Assembly: GCA_013146195.2 (NCBI GenBank)
Contig: CM028384.1
Coordinates: 78,836,728 to 78,900,727 of the forward strand
Source of the DNA: Codonopsis lanceolata
Taxonomy: Eukaryota; Streptophyta; Magnoliopsida; Asterales; Campanulaceae
Length of the DNA: 64,000 nucleotides
Direction: 5' to 3'
Shown: piece after piece, positions 22,322 to 33,375 of the stretch
How the letters are laid out: each line of letters opens with the position of its first letter
Numbering within the stretch: the first letter of the stretch is position 1
Position numbers and translations under genes: made by a program
Notes under the pieces: generated by a model
Seen by the model: the letters and a program-made list of their open reading frames with translations, nothing else
Told to the model about the DNA's origin: nothing
Databases searched by the model: none

Positions 22322-25205
22322 CTTAGCACACATTTGTTGTTCCTTCTCGTGGAGAAGATCCTCCTATCTTCAGCGAGCCAAATGTGTCTCTCCTCGGATT
22401 TTCCCTCTCAAACTCCCGAGGATGAGCGGCTGCATTGAAACTGATATCTAGAAAATTCTAGAAGATGTTTATGCAGGATGTCTAAGATAGAGAAATCCAA
22501 GCGTACGTTTGGTAGAGAGGTTTCTATAGAGGAGAAAAGGTTGAGCCCCGCTCCCTCCTTGGCTCACTCTGAGTCCCTTGATCTGGACCTGTATTCCGTT
22601 TGCCAACTGGTTAGCTGAATCTAGGTCCATGGTCTTCATAGACATCTCCTTGTAACATCCTTATCTTTAGATTTGTATCAGGTGTTTAGATTAGTTGTTT
22701 AAAAAAAGGAGTAGTTAAGTCACCGGAAGTTGTAATGAACTCTGTAATTTTTAGATCCTCTTTGTATTCTAGTATATTTTGATCTAAATGAGAACTTGTT
22801 CAAAGCATCTTTACTTCATGTCTATCTGCTTTTGCTTGAACATTCCTTGATAGCATGAAATCTTATATTTGCTTATGATTTCGGTATATGTACTTTCCAT
22901 AAAATCTTGTTCTGAATTAAATACAGCAAATATAACTTTGTTGTTAACCCAACAGCAAACCAATCCTTAACCATAAAATTTCCTATTCAACTATTGGTAT
23001 CTGAAGAATTAGTGTTGGAATTTGGATAATTTTAGTTTTGGATTTCTTTGAAGGAACTGCATACCTTGCAACTACTTCATTAGGAATTATAGATCTCATC
23101 TCAACCCATATTGTTCTGGTGAATCTTAATTCCCATACATAATTTCAGGTCTCTATAGTTTCAATGGTAGACCTTACCTCTACTGTTGTAACAACGACCT
23201 TTCGAGGAAAAAGCAGTCTCTACAATTCTTTTCTTATCTTCTGCTTCCTCCGTTCATTGACAACTTTGCTCTAAATTCCTTCTTGTTTCCTTTGTCTTGA
23301 ACAAGGATGACTTTCTTTCCCTTGAAAGGTTAGCCATCATCTTAGCTGTTGACCTTGAAGGAAAAGTCATTCCTCTTCAGAACCTTCAACCAAACTAAGC
23401 ATGAGCTACTTGCTTCTCTGTAATCCAAGTTCTCTAACTTGAATGGTTGTTGTCTTCCATTTTGCTTCTAAATGCTTTTATCATACAATTGGGATTCTAT
23501 TATGAAGAAGCATAGTCATCAGTTAATCTTTGCCGATGAAGCAGCTGAACCTCCTAACAGCTGCTAAGGCAAAAAGGAAGTTTGCCGGTAATCATCATTC
23601 TACCCCTGTCACCTGCAGACAATGTTCTCTCTCCTAATAGGATCGAAGCGCATATACTATACCAGTGAGGAGGAACCAACTGTAGAATTTGGTATCATTC
23701 AAGTACCGATACTACTGTTACTGCTGCTGTTGCTTCTATATAAAAAGAAGCATTCTGCTCTCCCTCCACTTCTGTTTCGTTCTCTAAGCCGATGAAGCTT
23801 ATGGTCCATTCTTTCAGAAGCCAAGGCACTCCAAAGGAAAAGCTTGCTGAAATACTCGTCTTTCATTTGGTATCAGCAGACCTCAATATCTGATGTTCCA
23901 TCTTTATTCAGCAAACCTTCTTGTCTGTGATACTTATCTATATATATTCTTTATTAGCAGACATTACTCCTACTGACCTCTTTCATCAGCAGACCATCAT
24001 CTATGCCGACTCTTTTGTCATCCATTCTATTGACAACGGCATACCTCAAATTCTAGTTTACTGATCACCTATCTTTCAATAATTGATATCATCCAAAAAT
24101 TGGTATCAACGATTGATTGATATCCTTCAACTTTCAAATATCAGTAAACTTCCACCCTTCTTGAACACAATATTCAATTAGTATAATAGCTATTCAATGG
24201 CTATCATCTTTCGTGTGTTCAAAAGACTGATAACTACGCATAACCATTAATTGGTATCAGCAGACTTTCATTACTACTGTATACTTCCTAAAGGTTATCA
24301 ATTGCACCGGTAGACCTCAATGTCTACTGGTCATTCTTGAACTGCATACTTCAATCTCTGCCGTTCACACTCTTGTATTAGCACTCTTCACACTCTACTG
24401 GAACTAATCATCAAAATTGGTTTCAGATCTCTCACTGTTGATTAACTTTGTGTAATGATATCTTTGACATAAATGTTTAGGAATATTGATAGCTTTTCAA
24501 ATATTATTTCAAAAATCCTTCTAAAATGATTTTCAAAACAATTTTGTTCTGGAATAATTAGAATAATTGGAAGATTGCTGAAGACTGTGTGGATGACTCA
24601 GAAAGCTCTGAAAAATTCTTCTAGCAAACAAAGAACACAAAAATCTTAACTGTTTTGTAAAACATTTTCTGGAAATAATACTTTCAAAATGTTTTTGAAA
24701 CGATTTCTGTTCCAAAATTCTATAGATTTGGGAGATTGCTGAGGATTGTGTAGATGATTTAGAAAGCCCCGTAAATTATCTATTAGGATATCTGGAATAT
24801 TTAAAACCTATCATATTTTCTAAATTTATTTTTATGAAATTCATTCCATTATTTTTGCTTATCGATATGAACACAACTTCATCTCAATACCCTAAGCCTT
24901 CAATTAATTTGTCCTTCTCAGTATTGAAATCCTCGATTTAAGTCTCTAATCTATCCAAATTCATACTCCCTAGAAGACTTAATATCGCAATCATGAATCG
25001 CCCCCTCTCCAATAAACATGTCCACTCAAACTTGAGTTTTGAAATGACTACTTCGCCGTTTCTCATTTCAGTCATTTACTGCTCAATAGTGGATACTCAA
25101 ACGACGGTTCTTAAAAAGTGTGTTCTTCCTACTCGTTCTCAGAAAGTATTGAATATATATATATAGTAGAATATTTGATAAATCTCCATCGTTATCCAAT
25201 CCAAT
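22322..25205. other. no recognisable gene; likely internal DNA of a Tat-like element
   Basis: Short open stretches only. Between about 23870 and 24310 the words ggtatcagcaga and tcagcagacc recur irregularly. Because a Tat-like 3' LTR with a polypurine tract follows at 25983, this region may be the eroded interior of that element, but I see no polyprotein motif to prove it. Confidence 0.35.
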
Positions 25206-25253
25206 TTGTACGATTATTATCAGTGCATATTCTTGTCACCTGAGAAATTCTTC

Positions 25254-25673
25254 ATGGTCGCTTCTTCTTCCAACAGCGTCTCTAGCCAAATTGTTCCCCC
25301 TGAATCTTCATTCGTCACCAAAGTAGGGCGTCAATCCTACATTTTTGGTCGCACGATTCAAGGAAAACTATTTCTCCTTAACAATACTGTTGGAGCGAAG
25401 ATTTTAGATCTTTTCCACAGTTCTGGACTCGTCTCCATCGTTACTTTTCGTGAAGAATTCTACAGCCTTCGACTGGTCGACGAATTCTACTTAAGGATGC
25501 AGCTGACAAGAGATGGTAAGAGCCTCCACGGTCGCATTCGAGGTACTGATCTCGTCCTCAATGCCGACACCCCGTCAAGAGTCTTCAACCATCGTGTTCG
25601 GCAAAGGGTTCGATCCTTTGAGGATGCGATGTTTGATCTTGGTATCCCACGTAGCTGTTGTTTGTTTTCTTGA
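25254..25673 (+). CDS. ORF resembling the 'putative plant transposon protein' domain, fragment
   Basis: From the methionine at 25254 the frame encodes about 140 residues, starting MVASSSNSVSSQ. The segment KILDLFHSSGLVSIVTFREE followed by FYSLRLVDEFYL and GRIRGTDLVLNAD is patterned like the plant-specific domain found in many retroelement-associated ORFs (a W/L-x-L ... V-EFYA-L ... V-RG--V pattern). Function unknown. It ends at a stop before a gatacgtaggcagcct motif common in Tat-type elements, and lies 310 bp upstream of the LTR at 25983. It may be only the N-terminal part of a longer ORF. The assignment is tentative; the open frame is clear. Confidence 0.4.
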   Translation: MVASSSNSVSSQIVPPESSFVTKVGRQSYIFGRTIQGKLFLLNNTVGAKILDLFHSSGLVSIVTFREEFYSLRLVDEFYLRMQLTRDGKSLHGRIRGTDLVLNADTPSRVFNHRVRQRVRSFEDAMFDLGIPRSCCLFS

Positions 25674-26156
25674 GGCCGAACTACGTTTGGTTTGATTCCT
25701 CTTATTAATGGATACGTAGGCAGCCTACTTTGGTAGGTCTGACCATCAGAGCACTTAATTTGCATATTTGCTTAAAAACTACGATAACATGCTACAACCG
25801 ACTAAATATGTCTAGGAGATGTGAGATTTGACTTGCATTATAAACTGTTGCATTATAACTGCTACCTGTTGCATTACTCCCCATTATAATTTCACGAAAT
25901 TAGGGAGTCTATTTCTTATCAACGATGTTCGCTTACTAGATAAGCTGCGAGTTATGCGTAAACTCCATCGTTGAGGGGCTATGTAGACACCCCAATTTCG
26001 TACCCCTGGTATGTGACATGACTGCGATATCAAGACCTGTTAAAACTTAGCAAATGTCAAGTTACAGGGTTTAAAAATGCAAAAGGGAAAGCATGATGCG
26101 TAAAACAATGAAATGCAGGGGTCAAAATGTCAAAAAGAGGCCTAGAATTGGATCCA

Positions 26157-26232
26157 GGCGCCACCACCATGCAAACCAGGCGTGGCGCCCAGACCCTATA
26201 TGCGTGGCGCCAACATAGTGCTCATGCACTAT
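26157..26232. promoter_or_regulatory. GC-rich inverted repeats upstream of the Tat LTR promoter
   Basis: GGCGCCAC at 26157-26164 is mirrored by GTGGCGCC at 26182-26189 and again at 26204-26211. A hairpin ATAGTGC-TCAT-GCACTAT follows at 26215-26232. The cluster ends about 100 bp before the TATA box, a position comparable to the palindromes of the Athila LTR. Confidence 0.65.
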
Positions 26233-26329
26233 AGCACTTTGCTTTTGATACACTCTCTCAAGCGTGCAGTACAAGCCGATGAAGCACAGAAAGAAAACTC
26301 AAAATGCCAACGGGATCCCCACTCCCAGC

Positions 26330-26337
26330 TATAAATA
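26330..26337 (+). promoter_or_regulatory. TATA box of the Tat-type LTR
   Basis: TATAAATA in the context cagctataaatagaggtgcc. A transcript would start about 30 bp downstream. Confidence 0.7.
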
Positions 26338-26569
26338 GAGGTGCCCGGCTTCAGAAAAAAGGACACAAAAAATTCACTCCGCGCACAGTTCACACACAGC
26401 GTTCAGTTTACGCAGTGAGAGCGATCGTGAGAAAAAGATAGTACCCCTCCTCCTATAAGCCTCGAAGCTCCGTCAAATCTCCTCCAAACACAAATCCAAC
26501 CGGTCAAAGTGAACCTTAGCCTTCCAGCTAGGATTCTACCTTATTTCTCCGGTCCAGAAATCCAAAAGT

Positions 26570-26740
26570 GAGCAGTTACTATGCCCGAATCCAAAGGCCA
26601 AATCCGCCAGAAGTAAGCAGTTGCTCTGCCCGATTTCCACTAGCAGCAAACAAACAACAGCAAAAACGCAAGCAATTGCTCCGCCCGTTTCACGGTGCCT
26701 GAAAAGCAGCTTTCGGAAGCAGATGTTCTGCCCGTATCAC
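26570..26740 (+). repeat. degenerate ~50-bp repeats with AGCAGTTGCTCTGCCCG core
   Basis: The core recurs at about 26571, 26616, 26671 and 26719, with a further relic near 26866. One copy holds the palindrome AGCAATTGCT. The repeats lie downstream of the TATA box, so they would be in the transcribed leader. Confidence 0.6.
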
Positions 26741-27062
26741 AATAGCAGCAAAAAGACTCCCTCTCCTGGAAGGACAGAGCGAGCACAACCTGCGCTCTTA
26801 AAGGTAATCCTTTAAGAGATTTTTATATAAAAGTGTTATTTTCATCCGACCCAATGTAAAAATATAAGCAGTTATGCTGCTCGGATCTATATAGAAAATA
26901 ACACTAAAAAGAGTCATTATTATGGCCAATTATTTATAAATGTATATTTGTAATTACTGGAAGGACGCGACTATAAGTCTGTAAATAATGTAGATACATA
27001 TATATCTGCTTTAATGCTTTATTTCATTTGCTGAATAAATATAATAAAAGCATATTTTAGCC

Positions 27063-28451
27063 AAAAATTGTTTTTGAGACCGAAAGGGCGAGTTGGGTGC
27101 CTAACACCTTCCCACCTCATAACTTAGTGAGGCGTATTCAAGGCGATACAGAGAAATCCAAAGCACTCATAATGGACTAAAGCACACTCGGTGACCGAGA
27201 AATATTCAAGGCGCTTTTTGACAACACTCTTTCTGCATTTTTAACTCCGTCTTCCCCTAACAAGGGAGGATGGAATGGAAAGCGTGATGTCCTTCCACAT
27301 GCCGTGCTCCCCTAAAAAAGAGCGCGCGGGATCCGGGAGCGATTCCGGGGCACCCACACCTTGTTGAGTTGTTTTTTTGGTGGACAAGTTTCCTAGGAGC
27401 TCTATAAGAGAAAGGATCAGCCTTGGACGTTGTTGACAAAAGCAGAGAATTTTCAGAGAGAGTTTTAGACGAAGAAGTGTTGTCACGAAACCAATGAGCC
27501 ACTCAATGATACATCATCAAAAGACTCATCAGTTTCGTTGTTCACTGTTTTAATCCACACTTTTCGTTTTCTTTTGATTTGCTGATATATTCAAGAGTGT
27601 TTAGCATAGATTAGATACATCTTCGCACTTACGAGTTTTCGTAATGATTTCCCCTCTCTAAACGGTTTGTTTTAATATTGTAAGCAATTGCAATCTTTTA
27701 TTCTAGTAGAAGTTTTGCCATGAAAAATCGTTTACAAGTGTTTTACTTGTATACATAAATTATAACTTGGTGTCACTCTGTTTAATTCGTTTTTTATTTA
27801 TTCTGCTGTCATTTACACTTGATGACTCATGAACTGATGTATCATTGGATACATCATTGGTGAAATGATGAAATGATGTATCATTTCAGCAAGTGTTTTC
27901 TATTTACGAATCCGAGCTACATATACCATTTCAAGGTTGTTATTGTTAAGGTTAGATGTATATATGTCAATCTTTTGAAATAGATTTCAGAAGGCAAGTT
28001 GATTTGTTATGACATTCACATGGAAAGAACATTTCATTTCAAACTGTAGATGGAACAATTTTCTATTTTTATTTTCATGTTTTATTTTCGTGAAAGATCT
28101 GATAATTTACTAAACACTTCTAGCAAATTTCTATGGATATATATATAACAATTAACACTGGCACAACAAATATATAGGCCACATGAGATCTTCAATAACA
28201 ATTAACATTGGCACTACAAATTTATTAATTATCTCACATCTCAGTACCACACGTATGGTCCTATAGAAAAGTCTAAACTTTTATCAAGGCAGCTGATAAA
28301 GTGTTGTTACCCTACAGTATGCATGGTGGCTAAGAAATATGAAAAAACTTTTACGTTAACTATATTTTATAAACACCGAAAAAATCAAGAAAATATTTTT
28401 TGTAAAACAAACTGAGCCTTAGAAAGACGGCCTTTGCAACTATTGTAGCGT

Positions 28452-28511
<60 letters not shown>

Positions 28512-29022
28512 TTGAGATTCACCTTCACATTCATATGTGTGAGTAGTTATTCATTTTTAACTCTCTGTTTTTTTCTCTCTCTCTTACAAGTCACCCGCTA
28601 CAATTACTATTATGAGCAGTCACTTATTTTTTTATCCCTATGTTTTATCTTTACATTACAAAGTCACACCCAGTGATTAATCTTCTGAATATTCACCCTT
28701 TATAAAACACCAATCCTTCAACTATCACTTTAAGCAATGTACCCCTCAACTGTAACATTTTTTTTAAATCACACCTTATATTTAGACACTGTCATTTTAA
28801 TTGACGAAATCAGTTATACAGACATCATGCAATAAGCACGGGCATGGAGATCTTATAATAGACCCTTTATTCTTAACAACTTTTATCATGAATAATTGCA
28901 AAATAATAAATTTAGCTACAAAACCACAACTTATGTTATAATAGACCCTTCATTCTATACAAAAATGAAATATTGCACCTCAAATTGCTAAACTTGAAAC
29001 CGATGACTTGAAAATGCTAAAA
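27063..29022. other. no gene seen; AT-rich spacer
   Basis: The first about 430 bp are GC-richer and may still belong to the Tat-type element. The remainder is AT-rich. Near 28710-28790 there is sequence of the type caatccttcaactatcac / gtacccctcaactgtaac, seen in many plant dispersed repeats. Confidence 0.4.
28454..28507. repeat. (TA)n microsatellite
   Basis: Twenty-seven uninterrupted TA units. Confidence 0.97.
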
Positions 29023-29908
29023 TATGTCAACATTTGACTCTAATGCAATTGATCTTTTTTTATGCAAATCTTTTATTTCCAATGTAAAGTTACAAACTTT
29101 AAGTTGAAATTCTATTCGGTCGCAAGACTTTATTGAATATATTTGGAATAAGCACAAGGTGACTCTATAAAATAAAATTACACAATGGTAAATCAAGGAA
29201 TCTCTAAGGGTAATAATAGAAACTTTCTTAAACGAATACTTAATTCATTTTTTAAAAAATACTTTCTTAAAAATACTTCATTCATTTTTTTTTAAAAAAT
29301 ATTGGCATGCTTTCTCAAACAAATTGTCTTATTTGTACGTTTTCTTTTTTAAACAAGAATTTACTAATTTATCTTTACTTTTTCTTTATATTTTAATTAT
29401 AGGTTATGTGTATATGAGTTTTAATAAAATTACACATTATATAAACATTAATAATCAAATAATTTTTTTTAATCCGTATGTCAGATCAAATATGATAATA
29501 ATTATGATACCGAGGGAGTAATATACAAAGATGATTCAATCCTAGACTCCCCACAGTCCCATACATTTTGATAAGTCAATGAATTCAATAATTCATCAAG
29601 TGGTCCCAATTTTAAAGTTAATAAAACAACTTTAAAAAGAGCTCATAACTTTTTTTTCCTCACATAAAGTGTTCTCGTATAACTTTAGGTTTACAATAGT
29701 TATAATCTTTTAGGACATGAGACAATGGTAACAATATTCTAATTCCAATAATTTAATAATCTCTATAAAATAAACTTTATCATTTCTAAATCAATAAATC
29801 AAACACACCCTTAATCATTTCATTAGGAAAATATAAAAAAATAATATTATTGTTAGCAAAAGATATTAGAAAATGTTAACGTCTAATATATATGCTACCT
29901 TTGGCATG
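29023..29908. repeat. dispersed repeat, left copy of a direct duplication
   Basis: Starts tatgtcaacatttgactc and ends tgctacctttggcatg; nearly the same sequence occurs at 31640-32496. It contains a Stowaway-like end (accgagggagta near 29510). A further partial copy lies at 37200-37330. Open frames inside it are AT-driven and not protein-like. Confidence 0.85.
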
Positions 29909-29947
29909 GCCAACCTCCTTCAACAAGTACCTTTCTAAATTATCTCC

Positions 29948-30604
29948 GACAACGACACACACTTTGAAGGGGACGTGAATCGTCTATTCGACGAATTCAA
30001 GATCCAATGGCATAAATCCTCCCCATACCGACGACAAGTAAATGGTGCCGTTGAAGCAGCCAACAAAACACTAGAAAATATTATCATAAAAATGGCTGAC
30101 ACGGGAAGAGTTTGGCCAGAAATATTGCCACTAGCTCTTTGGGGCTATCGCACTTCAGTTCACACACCCACTGGGATTACCCCCTATTCTCTAGCATACG
30201 ACATGGAGGCAGTGCTGCCCATTGAAATTGAAATCTCGTCATTGAGGGTGATGATGGAGTCAGACATAGCTGAAATTGACTGGGTCAAACAATGATACGA
30301 AGAATTAGCCCTGGTCGACGAACGACGACTGCTAGCCCTAGAACATACTCGGGCATATCAAAGGCGAATAGCTTAAGCATTCAACAAAAAAGTCAAAGGT
30401 CGTGACATCCAAGTTGAAGACTTGGTGCTTCATGAAAAACCTCCTAGCTATGTCGATACTAGGGGAAAATAGAAGTCTCCTTGGATGGAACCATACATTG
30501 CCAAAGAGATCTGGTCGGGAGGTGCAGTACTCCTCACAAATCAAGAAGGGGAGGATCTTGTTCAGCTCTTCAACCTCGACAATCTCAAAAGGTATTATGC
30601 GTGA
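29948..30604 (+). pseudogene. Tat integrase, C-terminal part
   Basis: One frame throughout: IISDNDTHFEGD (second catalytic aspartate), SSPYRRQVNGAVEAANKTLE with the catalytic glutamate, PEILPLALWGYRTSVHTPTG, and the tail ending FNLDNLKRYYA. This is the catalytic core and C-terminal domain of a Tat/Ogre-type integrase. Three in-frame stops (30294-30296, and after RRIA and DTRGK) and the missing N-terminus make it non-functional. The final TGA at 30602-30604 looks like the natural end of pol. The reading frame is otherwise undamaged, so the copy is not very old. Confidence 0.9.
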
Positions 30605-30645
30605 GTCGAAAATATATCATACAAATTGCTTTCCTCTCCAGCTCG

Positions 30646-30771
30646 CTAGGTTGAAAACCCGAAAGGGCAGCCTAGGCAAAAATTAGAGCATGTAAAAAAA
30701 GAACAAAAAGGAGAAATAAGGGCTAACTAGGTTGAAAACCCGAAAGGGCAACCTAGGCAAAAGTCAGAGCA
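30646..30771 (+). repeat. two copies of the Tat post-integrase hairpin motif, 81 bp apart
   Basis: Each copy reads ctaggttgaaaacccgaaag then ggcaRcctaggcaaaa, so CTAGG and CCTAGG can pair around a second inner stem (acccgaaagggc). Copies start at 30646 and 30727. Similar motifs are widespread after the integrase of Tat-type plant elements as far as I recall; their role is unknown to me. Confidence 0.75.
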
Positions 30772-31078
30772 TAAAAAAACAGGAGAAAAGGAGAAGGAAT
30801 GCAATTTTCGAATCCTCAGCATCTGACCTCCAGTCTGCCAAAGTCTTCAGTATATGCAGAGTCTTGACTGACTAAAGAGAAAAACCACGACAAAGCTCGC
30901 ATAAAATATCAAAATATAACATAACACAGTCCATAAGGTGCAGATTAGGAATAAGCATCTAAGACATTTAAGATTATGCATTTATTCCTGTACATTTGTC
31001 TATTACTACTTGTTACCTATATCCCCTTGTTTCCCCCCAACTATCTTTTTTATTACAACTTAGCCCCTAAACGGTCCA

Positions 31079-31639
31079 TCAGCGTCCGCGACATCCGCCC
31101 AGCCATGACCATATACTTCTACGGGGTACAGAAGAGGCTCCAGTCTCACTAGCATGAGAACCACTAAAAGTGTCCTCATCCTTTTCATCATCAGCGTCGT
31201 CATTGTCTTGAATAGCCGGACGACTTGGGCCAGCACCGTCATCCCTATAGGTAGTATTTCGTCTGCCAACCTGAGGAGGAACAGCCTCACCTACCTGTCG
31301 GGGATTGCTCTGCTGACTTGCATTACTCAGACGAGGAGGCGCATTATTAGTACCTGCCTAATTTGGATCAGGAGCCATCTGGGCACCTAGGCCATGCACA
31401 CGCCGAAAATCCTCCTGCAGAGCCTGAGGGACTACCAGCCCCGAGCTTTCCACATCCTCGCCTCTGTCCATCAGGCGAGCATCCAAGCCACTGCTCACTT
31501 GTCGGCCCAGCATCCGCCTCATTGCATGCCTAACAACATGGGAATGCCCCTCAGCAGCCACTAACACCCATGACAGATATTCATGGGACAGAAGCATATA
31601 CTCATAATAGGCATAAGCTACCTCCCGCGAATCAAAATC
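31079..31639 (-). pseudogene. antisense ORF of the Tat element, C-terminal part
   Basis: Antisense to the element's pol, a single frame of about 187 codons runs from the repeat junction at 31639 to a stop at 31079-31081, broken only by TAG at 31358-31360. The N-terminal half is protein-like (VAYAYYEYMLLSHEYLSWVL, VVRHAMRRMLGRQV). The C-terminal half is low complexity and acidic (DNDDADDEKDEDTF). Tat-lineage elements are known to carry antisense ORFs between integrase and 3' LTR; the position and strand fit. I cannot assign a domain to this piece because the upstream half was replaced by the flanking repeat. Confidence 0.6.
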
Positions 31640-32496
31640 TATGTCAACATTTGACTCTAATGCAATTGATCTTTTTTTATGCAAATCTTTTATTTCCAAT
31701 GTAAAGTTACAAACTTTAAGTTGAAATTATATTCGGTCGCAAGACTTCATTGAATATATTTGGAATAAGCACAAGGTAACTCTGTAAAATAAAATTACAC
31801 AATGGTAAATCTAGGAATCTCTAAGGGTAATAATAGAAACTTTCTGAAACCAATACTTCATTCATTTTTTATAAAAAAAAATATTGTCATGCTTTCTCTA
31901 ACAAATTGTCTTATTTGTTGTTTCCTTTTTTTAAACAAGACTTTTACTAATTTATCTTTACTTTTTTTATATATTTTAATTATAGGTCATGTGTATATGA
32001 GTTTTAATGAAATTACATATTATATCACCATTAATAATCAAATCAATTATTTTTTCTTAATCCATATGTCAGATCAAATATACAATAATTATGATACCGA
32101 GGAAGTAATATACAAAGATGATTCAATCCTAGACTCCTCGCAGTCTCATACATTTTGATAAGTCAATGAATTCAATAATTCATCAAGTGGTCCCAATTTT
32201 AAAGTTAATAAAACAACTTTAAAAAGAGCTCATAACTTTTTTTTCCTCACATAAAGTGTTCTCGTATAACTTTAGGCTTACAATAGTTATAATCTTTTAG
32301 GACATGAGACAATGTTAACAATATTCTAATTCCAATAATTTAATAATCTCTATAAAATAAACTTTATCATTTCTAAATCAATAAATCAAACACACCCTTA
32401 ATCATTTCATTAGGAAAATATAAAAAAAATAATATCATTGTTAGCAAAAGATATTAGAAAATGTTAACGTCTAATATATATGCTACCTTTGGCATG
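31640..32496. repeat. dispersed repeat, right copy of the direct duplication
   Basis: Same order and nearly the same sequence as 29023-29908, differing by scattered substitutions and small indels (857 against 886 bp). The flank to the right (gataagtttgaattggat at about 32521) is shared with 37572, indicating that this right copy sits in the ancestral context. Confidence 0.85.
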
Positions 32497-32691
32497 ACTA
32501 GTCTCCTTTACATTTGTTACGATAAGTTTGAATTGGATCCGGTCTATACATGTGTGTGTTTTGAGTTATATATAAACATTCGGATTCTTTATATGTAAAA
32601 CTCAATATCAATATATGTTTTAACAAAAACTAATTAGGGTCAATTATTGTGTACAAAACTAACTAAGATGTTTAAATTATCAAAAGGATTC

Positions 32692-33100
32692 TTAGAGCAT
32701 TCCCATTGTTTTTTTTTTTTTTTGGATTCTTCCAATTAAGAAGTTAAAGATTTCTCACCATTGTACAACTTCCTAAATACCAACTAGGAAAGAGAATTTT
32801 TACTTCCTTAATTAAGAAGAGGCTTCTTGCTGAATGGATGTGAGGGGGAGGGGGGCGGGTGAAGGGCCTGTCAGAAACTAGGCTGTCCATTTTTAGTGTG
32901 TGTTGGGGGTGTTTGGAAGGGTTTTGTTTTTAGTGGATGATGTTAAATTTAATATTTTTTTTTTCTATAAGAAGTTGTGTAAGAATAATATACAATGGAA
33001 AGATATATTCTTAAATTGATAAGAAGATAAAAATACGTAGGTGTCAATGAGATCCACTTAAAAAGTTATATTAAGAATATACACATTAAAGATGCTCTAA
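32692..33100. mobile_element. MITE-like element with 9-bp terminal inverted repeats
   Basis: TTAGAGCAT at the left and ATGCTCTAA at the right, 409 bp, with no coding capacity. The related sequence at 38580-38670 lacks it, acting as an empty site. The superfamily is uncertain; TTA/TAA at the ends could be a 3-bp target duplication of the PIF/Harbinger type. Confidence 0.6.
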
Positions 33101-33185
33101 CAGCACATAATAAAAGAGGTGTAATGAGTGGAGATGAAATGTGAGTTATAGATCCTGACATTGAACAAAACAATGAGGGGAAAGC

Positions 33186-33265
33186 TGGAAAGTTGCATGT
33201 TCTGGTTAAGGGCCTACTAAAGGCGTGGAAAGCTGCATGTTCTGGTTAAGGGCCTACTAAAGGCA
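33186..33265. repeat. perfect-length 40-bp tandem duplication
   Basis: Two units beginning tggaaagYtgcatgttctgg, differing at two bases. A diverged single copy of the region occurs at 38710-38760 and again at 39985-40030. Confidence 0.9.
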
Positions 33266-33375
33266 TCTTAACTTGCTTTTAAAATTGAAAGATGGATGGA
33301 GTTGCTTTATTTTGAACCAGTAATTCAATTCCTTTGTGTCGTAGGTACGGTGGCCGTACGATAGGGCCCTGACGA

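Larger units (their letters stand above)
25983..27062 (+). mobile_element. LTR of a Tat-lineage Gypsy element (3' end approximate)
   Basis: Starts TGTAGACACCCCAATTT, the typical Tat-type LTR start, just after a polypurine-like ttgaggggcta. It has a TATA box at 26330 and, near 27085, the phrase gagttgggtgcctaacacct, which is very common at the 3' part of such LTRs. I could not fix the end; it may extend to about 27230. The plus orientation agrees with the Tat integrase at 30 kb. Confidence 0.65.
29909..31639 (+). mobile_element. Tat-lineage Gypsy fragment between direct repeats
   Basis: About 1.73 kb containing the integrase C-terminal part, two copies of a conserved hairpin motif and an antisense ORF, in the order expected for Tat elements. 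Both ends are cut sharply by the flanking duplicated repeat. No LTR or primer site is included. Confidence 0.8.

Noticed and set aside
26621..26815. 64-codon frame in the Tat LTR
   Set aside because: Runs through the AGCAG/GCCCG repeats in a leader region; no start context or domain.
30646..30771. CRISPR-like array
   Set aside because: Only two units, in a plant retroelement, with internal stems typical of the Tat post-integrase motif.
29023..32496. A complete LTR element with 0.9-kb LTRs and Tat interior
   Set aside because: No primer site after the left copy, no polypurine tract before the right copy, no 5-bp duplication outside, and the repeat occurs elsewhere without the interior. Kept as a finding, not as an element.
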